From Rubrolithibacter danxiaensis (GTDB lineage Bacteria; Bacteroidota; Bacteroidia; Sphingobacteriales; Sphingobacteriaceae): a stretch of 20,903 nucleotides of DNA. The notes beneath the pieces are model-generated. The model had not been told where the DNA came from. It made no database searches and worked only from the letters and a program-made list of their open reading frames with translations. Shown here one piece after another: positions 15,225 through 20,903 of the stretch. The stretch covers positions 1 through 20,903 of the forward strand of contig NZ_JBKOPS010000020.1 in NCBI RefSeq assembly GCF_047272945.1, given 5' to 3'. The translations under genes were made by a program, and so were the position numbers. How positions within the stretch are numbered: the stretch's first letter is position 1; each line of letters starts with the position of its first letter.

Positions 15225-16127
15225 TTACCCGTTTAATTGCTGTTTAACTATTTCCAATCCTTCTTTAAATGAATGTGGCTGATATCCCAGCTCCTTCCTT
15301 GCCTTATCCAGAATAAAACCGGTTTTTACAGGCCGTTTAGCGTCCTGGTTTAAGCTTTCTGCAGAAATGGGATTGATTAAAGATTTGTCAAGCCCCCAGA
15401 AATCCGCTACGGCTTGTACTATTTCCAGAATACTCATCATATCTTTTCCTGAAGCATTAAAAACACCACCAATGCCTTTTTCTGCAGCCAGCATGCAGCA
15501 CTCAGCAAGATCTTCTGCCAGCGTGGGCATCCGCCACTGATCGTTCACCACATTAATAGGCGCTCCTTTTTCCAGCGCTGATTTTGCCCACAGAATAATA
15601 TTGGACCTGCTCATATCTTTTACAATTCCATAAACAATAATGGTTCTTAAAATTGTCCATTTACAGGCAGAGGCTTTTAGAATATTTTCAGCTTCCAGTT
15701 TAGATTTGCCGTAATAACTTAAAGGGTTCGGTTCATCCTCTTCTGAATATGGCCCCTTCTCTCCATCAAAAATAAAATCTGTAGAAAGATGGATCAGATG
15801 TATATTCTTTTCTTCACACACTTCTGCGAGGTATTTTACTGCGTCCACGTTAAGCTGCCAGCATAATTCCTTATTTTTTTCGCAGGCATCCACATTGGTC
15901 ATCGCAGCGGTATTGATAATAACATCCGGATGGTGGCCGGATACTACTGTTCTTAACTGATCAATATCGGTAATATCAAGTTCATCGTACACATAGCCCG
16001 TTTTAATCGGATGACGATTAATTCCCTTAGATGTTGCTATAATTTCAGCTCTCCCCGTCTCCAAAATCAAATCCACCAGTTTCTGGCCTAATAAACCGTT
16101 ACTGCCAGTTATCAATACTCTTTTCAT
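15225..16127 (-). CDS. RmlD-like NAD(P)-dependent sugar-nucleotide reductase (extended SDR)
   Basis: This resembles dTDP-4-dehydrorhamnose reductase, which makes dTDP-L-rhamnose for surface glycans. The Rossmann glycine motif GSNGLLGQ is at residues 8-15. NTAAMTNVDACE follows, and the active-site region runs from STDFIFDG to the YYGKSK pair (Tyr/Lys catalytic couple). The substrate-binding end includes MSRSNIILWAK, NDQWRMPT and GVFNASGKD. It is 300 residues, normal for RmlD. No rmlA, rmlB or rmlC lies beside it, and some proteins of this family act on other nucleotide sugars or are orphan SDRs, so the exact substrate is unsettled. The ATG at 16127 is preceded only by CCCCC and a promoter-like TATCTTTG, so the mRNA may be nearly leaderless. 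Confidence 0.85.
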   Translation of the reverse strand: MKRVLITGSNGLLGQKLVDLILETGRAEIIATSKGINRHPIKTGYVYDELDITDIDQLRTVVSGHHPDVIINTAAMTNVDACEKNKELCWQLNVDAVKYLAEVCEEKNIHLIHLSTDFIFDGEKGPYSEEDEPNPLSYYGKSKLEAENILKASACKWTILRTIIVYGIVKDMSRSNIILWAKSALEKGAPINVVNDQWRMPTLAEDLAECCMLAAEKGIGGVFNASGKDMMSILEIVQAVADFWGLDKSLINPISAESLNQDAKRPVKTGFILDKARKELGYQPHSFKEGLEIVKQQLNG

Positions 16128-16721
16128 GGGGGCAAAGATAATGGAGGAAATTCAAATTATATTATTACAATCTTGCTATCCAATACCACGGCAACCTTTC
16201 TTTGTCATTATTTTTTTACTTAGAAGGAATTAAATACAAACCTTTTATCAACTTTGCCGTAAAAGTGTTTTTTCATTTCGTTAAACTATATGAATAATTA
16301 TAAGAGAACTACTATAAATACGATTGAACTTCAAATAGTTAAATCCGAAACAAAACAACTGTTTGGTTCTCTGACGCATCTCGAATTAATAGTTTAGCTT
16401 ACTATCTTATCTTATTCTAACCTTCATCTTCTATCAAAAACATTCCTTTTGGGGCTTTAACTGATTGCTGAAGAAGCAATAAGTAAATTACTATAATGCC
16501 TGTAAAAGCCATTTAATAATGTTAGGATATTTACCCTATTTAAGATTTATATCGGTATATCAATCGATTCAATTTCTACTAGAAAATGGAGTAGTAAGCC
16601 CGGTTACTATCTGTGGCAGTCAATTATCTTCTGCATATATAAATAATAGAGTAAACTTTTTAAAAAGGCTTTCTAACAGACTTTTTCAGTTAAACCAACA
16701 TTTGAATAAAGTTTACCGGAG
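16128..16721. other. 594-base divergent intergenic region
   Basis: This AT-rich stretch lies between the divergent RmlD-like gene and the adhesin gene. Apart from the TATCTTTG box at its left end and the doubtful small ORF at 16519-16725, I see only a minor hairpin (ATTGCT-GAAGA-AGCAAT near 16463-16481). No TAnnTTTG box on the plus strand was found for the adhesin, whose promoter therefore remains unidentified. Confidence 0.6.
16133..16140 (-). promoter_or_regulatory. TAnnTTTG box directly upstream of the RmlD-like gene
   Basis: The minus strand reads TATCTTTG, a full match to the Bacteroidota -7 consensus, only five bases before the ATG. If functional, transcription would start at or very near the start codon. 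A -33 TTTG is not present at the usual spacing. Confidence 0.4.
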
Positions 16722-16725
16722 ATGA
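16519..16725 (+). CDS. Doubtful 68-codon ORF overlapping the adhesin start (ATGA)
   Basis: It opens with ATG at 16519 and its TGA overlaps the adhesin ATG as ATGA (16722-16725), the arrangement used for translational coupling. The product is basic near its C-terminus (RVNFLKRLSNRLFQLN...KVYRR), has no recognisable motif and no evident ribosome binding site. Chance occurrence in the leader of the adhesin mRNA is quite possible. Confidence 0.2.
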   Translation: MLGYLPYLRFISVYQSIQFLLENGVVSPVTICGSQLSSAYINNRVNFLKRLSNRLFQLNQHLNKVYRR

Positions 16726-19700
16726 AAACAGTTTACAAATTCAACCTCTTAAAGTTTCTGGTAATAACTCTTTTGTTAAGTGGAATTAACACTTATGTAA
16801 ACGGGCAAACCATTATCACACCCTTTAAAATACGCTATCAGGTTGAACAGAGAGGAGGTATCGTATATGTTTCAAATAACATTTTAACCGCAAAGGATTA
16901 TAACAACAGCAGCAAGAATGCCTATAATGCTGTAAGAGAAAATCCGCCAGGAGGAAACGATAACAATAACAGTTATAATGGAAAATACATTGATATTGAC
17001 ACAGATAATGCCACGTTCAGTTCAAGCTCTGCTGACCTTGCTCTTCCAAACTGTTCTGAAATAAGTTTCGCAGGGTTATACTGGGGTGGAGCCGTAAGCA
17101 GTGGGAATCCCAGATATAATGACAGAAACAAAGTTCAGATAAAGTTGCCCTCCCAAACATCATACACATCTTTAAGTGCGGATGTTGATTTTCTGATGCT
17201 CCCCAATGGAAGTGTGAACTTTCACTATCAGTATTTCAAAGACATAACTTCTATAGTAAATGCCAATGGCATTCAAAACGGAACATATACGTTGGCGAAT
17301 GTTGTAGCTGATGAGGAGGTACCAGATGTAGAAGCAGGCTGGACAATTGTAATTGTTTACAAGCAAGAATTAGAGAATTTCAGAAACCTGACAGTTTTTG
17401 ATGGGTTTGCGGGAATTCCAAGCAACTCTCCGGATCTTACAATACCAATTTCCGGTTTTCTGACGCCTCCTACCGGTACCGTAAGTTTTGAGCTTGGATA
17501 CATTGCTTATGAAGGCGACCGCGGGGTTCAGGGAGACGTTATGCTATTCAATGGTAAAACAATATCAGACAATGCTCATGATAATGACAATACTTTTAAC
17601 AGTTCTATTACAAACAATGGCACCGTTGTAACAACCAGAAATCCGGCACATGCCAATACTTTAGGCTATGATGCGAGTATCATTTTTCCCAAGAACTATA
17701 AAAACGGAAATGCTGTTTATCTGAATAACAGCGCTACATCAGCAGATATAAAATTAAGAACAGCATCTGATAAATATACAATCGGGGAGGTTTCAACCGC
17801 TATTGATGTTTACAACCCCTACTTTACATTTACTCATACTTACACCAATGTTTCTCCTGGCGGGCTACCCGCTGTTAAACCCGGGGAAACTATTCAACTT
17901 TTATATCAGTTTAAAAATATTGGAAACGACATCAGCACTAAATCCTCACTATATAACGATCTGCCTTCTTTATTAAGTAATATTAAAAACCTGCAGGTCA
18001 GCTATGATAACGGATCGACCTGGAAAAGCTATACCAACGCTTCTGATAACGACCAGGCAGAATACATTGCTGCAACAAACCGGGTGAATTTCAGGCTCGG
18101 AGCCGGAGCAAATGCAACTACAGGGGGCGCTATTGCGGCGGGAAGTACAGTTTTAGTTCGCTTTGAGGCAACACTAACTACAGATTGTGATTTACTAAGA
18201 TGTACTTCCGGAACTTTTGGAAACTTTGGTATGCTTGACTTTTACGGAAATGTAAATGCTTCCAATCATTATACTTTAAAATCCGCCCCGGTTCCGGCAG
18301 CAGGTCAATGTGCAATAAGCGGCCCTTTGCAAATTTCGGCTGATATTCCTTCCGTTTGTCTTAGTCCCTATCCGGATAGATCTTATACAATTGCATGTTC
18401 GATTGATGTGTCTGAATTCAGTTTACCTGCAAATTATACCTTATACAATCCTGCAGATCTAACAACTCCCCTAACCACCGTTTCTTCTGCCGGAACCTAT
18501 ACCGCACGGCGGGTAACAGCCAATGGCTGCACCTATACATTTAATGTAAATGTAGTTGTCATCCCTGTAACGGTAACACTTACAAACACAAAAAATGTTA
18601 CATGTACTGGAGGAACTGACGGAAAAGCTTCCCTATCAACAAGTGGAGGAACAGGAACTTACACGTATAGCTGGAAGAAAAATACAGTAGCTTTAGGAAC
18701 TCCTCCCGATCTGAATAATCTGACTGCCGGAACATATGAAGTAACCGCTACTGATGGCAATGGCTGTACAGGTACAGCAATAGTTACTATTACTGAACCT
18801 GATGTTCTTCAGGTTGTATTTGATAAAATTAAAGATGCAGATTGCAACGGAAGTACAGGCAAAATAGATTTTAGTTACAATTACCCTCCTGGTGATGTAA
18901 TCGTAACCTGGTATGATGGCAGTAATACCCCCATTTCAGCGCCGGATCCTAATGCCTTACCGGCTGGCAGTTATAAAGTTAAGGTAAAGGATAAAAATTG
19001 CGGTACAGAAGTTTCGAGTTCTGTAGTAATTATAGAACCTTCAGCATTAGAAGTAACTTTTGAAAAAGTAAAAGATGCCGATTGTACCGGTGCTCCAAAC
19101 GGCAAAATTAATTTTTCATATGAAAACGAGGTAGGAACCATACATGTTAAATGGCTGGATGAAAACGGGGCAGAAATACTACCTGCACCCGATCCGAACG
19201 CACTAGCACCGGGCAGTTATCAGGTTGAAGTATGGGATGACTGCAACGATCATAATCTTTCTGAAATAATAATCGTCTCGGCGGTAGCATTACGTCCGCA
19301 ATTAACTAAAGTGCAGGATGCAATCTGCCCTGGCAGTATTTCAGGGAAACTGAACTTAAATATACTATATGCCAACGGAAGCGTTCAGCAACAATGGTAT
19401 AAAGATGGGGGTCCAATTCCCACTCCAACCCTAAATGCATCTAATGAAGCCATAGTAGATGCAGGGGTTTACAAAGTGGATGTAAAAGATGACTGTAATA
19501 TTTGGGTAAGTTCGGACGCGGTTGAAATTAAAGATCCTGCTCCTATTCTCATAACACTCATAAAAGACAACGATGTCAGCTGCAATGGTGGAAACGACGG
19601 GAAGGCAACTCTAACTATTCAGAATGGACAAACTCCATTTATTTCTGTGTGGAAGAAAGACAACGTGGTGTTAAGTACTCCGCCTGATCTTACAAATTTA

Positions 19701-20903
19701 ACAGCCGGCACCTATACGCTCACTTTAACAGATAACAATGGATGCACTGAAAGTTTATCCTCTCCACTTGTAATTAGTCAGCCTAATCCCATAAGCATAG
19801 TTTTTACAAAAACAAAAGATGTAAGCTGTTTCGGAGGAAATGACGGAGAGGCTATCTTGTCTGTAACTGGTGGAACAGCCACTTATACTAAATTTTGGAA
19901 AAAAGATGGTGTCGCTTTAGATTATGAACCAGTCCTTAATCAGTTAGTAAAAGGTACTTATGAAGTTTCAGTTACAGACAATAATGGCTGCAACAGTTCT
20001 TCATCCTCTATCATCATTTCAGAACCTGCCCAACTTACAGTAAGTCTCGTTAAAACAAAAGATGTAACCTGCGAAGGAGGAAATGACGGAAAGGCAACTT
20101 TAAACATTCAGGGAGGAATACCCAACTATACTGAAGTATGGAAGAAAGATGATATAACCTTAGCTTCAGCACCTGATTTAAATAATTTAACAATTGGAAA
20201 ATATGAAGTTATTGTTAGCGATCAGAATAATTGCACTGCGTCTTCTGCAACGATTTACATTAACAAACTGGTATCAATGTCGGCCGAATTAATTAAAGCT
20301 GCAGATGCAACTTGTCCGGGTGGAGATGATGGAATAATAAGATTAATTATTAGCGATGACCGGGGGCCAATAACAAAAGAATGGTTCAGAAATGGCATTT
20401 CAATTCCGGAACCGGCTGATTTAGACAAAATAACTGCCGGAAAATACTATGTAAAAGTTAACGACGGATGCTCGGCTGAAGTAATAACTGAAGAGATAGA
20501 AGTATTAGAGCCAGCAAATATTACCCCTGTAGCCGATAATGATAATTACTCAGGATTTGAAGATAATACGGTTGCAGGCAATATTAGCGGTAAGGTAAGT
20601 GACGATAATACCACCTGTGAGGTATTAACTCTTTCAAAAGTAAGCGATCCGCTACCTGCTGAGGGAACAGTGTCCTTCGACCCATTCGACGGCTCCTTCA
20701 CATTCACCCCCCAATTAAATTGGAATGGCACTACCAGTTTTACCTATCGAGTAACTGATCGTTTAGGCCTTTTCTCAGATGCTACCGTTACTATTACCAT
20801 TGCTCCCGTCAATGATATTCCTGTTGTGGCTCCTGTTTCAAAGACTGCTGACGAAGATCATACCGTAGCTTTCTCTGCTGCTGACTTTAGCAGCAAATTC
20901 ACT
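16722..20903 (+). CDS. Giant secreted adhesin with SprB repeats, partial (right edge)
   Basis: One frame stays open for 1394 codons from ATG 16722 to the window end. A Sec signal peptide (LLKFLVITLLLSGINTYVNG, cleavage near residue 28) begins it. Residues of about 30-420 include ISFAGLYWGGAV and NLTVFDGFAGI, typical of the N-terminal beta region of large DUF11-type surface proteins. A DUF11-like domain follows at about 370-510 (VKPGETIQLLYQFKNIGND). Eight SprB-type repeats occupy 616-1264, and a cadherin-like/tandem-95 segment starts at 1265 (FTYRVTDRLG, ATVTITIAPVND). The family is exported, often by type IX secretion with a C-terminal sorting domain that would lie outside the window. Likely roles are adhesion, matrix or gliding. 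GGAG abuts the ATG too closely to be a normal Shine-Dalgarno site. Confidence 0.9.
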   Translation, partial: MKTVYKFNLLKFLVITLLLSGINTYVNGQTIITPFKIRYQVEQRGGIVYVSNNILTAKDYNNSSKNAYNAVRENPPGGNDNNNSYNGKYIDIDTDNATFSSSSADLALPNCSEISFAGLYWGGAVSSGNPRYNDRNKVQIKLPSQTSYTSLSADVDFLMLPNGSVNFHYQYFKDITSIVNANGIQNGTYTLANVVADEEVPDVEAGWTIVIVYKQELENFRNLTVFDGFAGIPSNSPDLTIPISGFLTPPTGTVSFELGYIAYEGDRGVQGDVMLFNGKTISDNAHDNDNTFNSSITNNGTVVTTRNPAHANTLGYDASIIFPKNYKNGNAVYLNNSATSADIKLRTASDKYTIGEVSTAIDVYNPYFTFTHTYTNVSPGGLPAVKPGETIQLLYQFKNIGNDISTKSSLYNDLPSLLSNIKNLQVSYDNGSTWKSYTNASDNDQAEYIAATNRVNFRLGAGANATTGGAIAAGSTVLVRFEATLTTDCDLLRCTSGTFGNFGMLDFYGNVNASNHYTLKSAPVPAAGQCAISGPLQISADIPSVCLSPYPDRSYTIACSIDVSEFSLPANYTLYNPADLTTPLTTVSSAGTYTARRVTANGCTYTFNVNVVVIPVTVTLTNTKNVTCTGGTDGKASLSTSGGTGTYTYSWKKNTVALGTPPDLNNLTAGTYEVTATDGNGCTGTAIVTITEPDVLQVVFDKIKDADCNGSTGKIDFSYNYPPGDVIVTWYDGSNTPISAPDPNALPAGSYKVKVKDKNCGTEVSSSVVIIEPSALEVTFEKVKDADCTGAPNGKINFSYENEVGTIHVKWLDENGAEILPAPDPNALAPGSYQVEVWDDCNDHNLSEIIIVSAVALRPQLTKVQDAICPGSISGKLNLNILYANGSVQQQWYKDGGPIPTPTLNASNEAIVDAGVYKVDVKDDCNIWVSSDAVEIKDPAPILITLIKDNDVSCNGGNDGKATLTIQNGQTPFISVWKKDNVVLSTPPDLTNLTAGTYTLTLTDNNGCTESLSSPLVISQPNPISIVFTKTKDVSCFGGNDGEAILSVTGGTATYTKFWKKDGVALDYEPVLNQLVKGTYEVSVTDNNGCNSSSSSIIISEPAQLTVSLVKTKDVTCEGGNDGKATLNIQGGIPNYTEVWKKDDITLASAPDLNNLTIGKYEVIVSDQNNCTASSATIYINKLVSMSAELIKAADATCPGGDDGIIRLIISDDRGPITKEWFRNGISIPEPADLDKITAGKYYVKVNDGCSAEVITEEIEVLEPANITPVADNDNYSGFEDNTVAGNISGKVSDDNTTCEVLTLSKVSDPLPAEGTVSFDPFDGSFTFTPQLNWNGTTSFTYRVTDRLGLFSDATVTITIAPVNDIPVVAPVSKTADEDHTVAFSAADFSSKFT
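18567..20513 (+). repeat. Eight tandem SprB-type protein repeats (78-85 residues each)
   Basis: Units begin at 18567, 18801, 19041, 19284, 19539, 19785, 20028 and 20268. The common pattern is K-x-D-x-x-C-x-G, then G-K/I, an aromatic W-x-K/D, L-x-A-G-x-Y-x-V, a second Cys in an N/D-G-C-like turn, and an ending E/Q-P. Every unit keeps both cysteines. Units 1, 5, 6 and 7 share CxGGxDG and WKK, units 2 and 3 share PDPNALxxGSY, and units 4 and 8 are more diverged. Confidence 0.9.

Noticed and set aside
18567..20513. DNA-level tandem repeat or phase-variable microsatellite in the adhesin
   Set aside because: The repetition is at protein level; the units differ strongly in nucleotide sequence and show no short slippage tract.

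Overview
The window looks like chromosomal DNA from a Bacteroidota bacterium, most likely Sphingobacteriales (Pedobacter-like). This is judged from protein sequence character (SprB-type adhesin repeats, a short adenylate kinase next to obgE, a NusG-like regulator in a capsule locus), TAnnTTTG-type promoter boxes, scarce Shine-Dalgarno sites, low G+C, and intergenic hairpin repeats of the 'GTCATTTCGAC...' type. No database search was possible.

Positions 1-11914 (minus strand) hold a surface-polysaccharide operon, read right to left: Wza-like outer-membrane export lipoprotein, Wzc-like chain-length regulator/tyrosine kinase, NusG-like antiterminator, a doubtful small ORF with a strong hairpin, asparagine synthase, GT4 glycosyltransferase, Wzm-like ABC permease, acyltransferase, Wzt-like ABC ATPase with a cargo-recognition C-terminal domain, FkbM methyltransferase, and a 3'-truncated GT2 glycosyltransferase. 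The GT2 runs straight into a fragment of GMP synthase (guaA) in another frame, which is a chimeric junction. Genes mostly overlap or lie within a few bases. The likely scheme is glycan assembly by the transferases, modification by AsnB, the acyltransferase and the methyltransferase, export across the inner membrane by Wzm/Wzt, and passage to the surface through Wzc/Wza. Base composition is patchy: the cargo genes and the wzt C-terminal half are very AT-rich, while the wzt ATPase core is not.

Positions 11915-12893 hold a divergent, TTG-started GT2 glycosyltransferase. Positions 12894-13262 are a convergent gap filled with three REP-like imperfect inverted repeats.

Positions 13263-16127 (minus strand) are housekeeping: obgE, adk with a clear terminator, a tRNA-Arg(ACG) with its own promoter and terminator, and an RmlD-like NAD(P)-dependent reductase.

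From 16722 to the right edge (plus strand) runs one uninterrupted reading frame of at least 1394 codons. It encodes a secreted adhesin with a signal peptide, a DUF11-like N-terminal region, eight SprB-type repeats with paired cysteines, and the start of a cadherin-like tandem-repeat region. Its stop codon lies outside the window.
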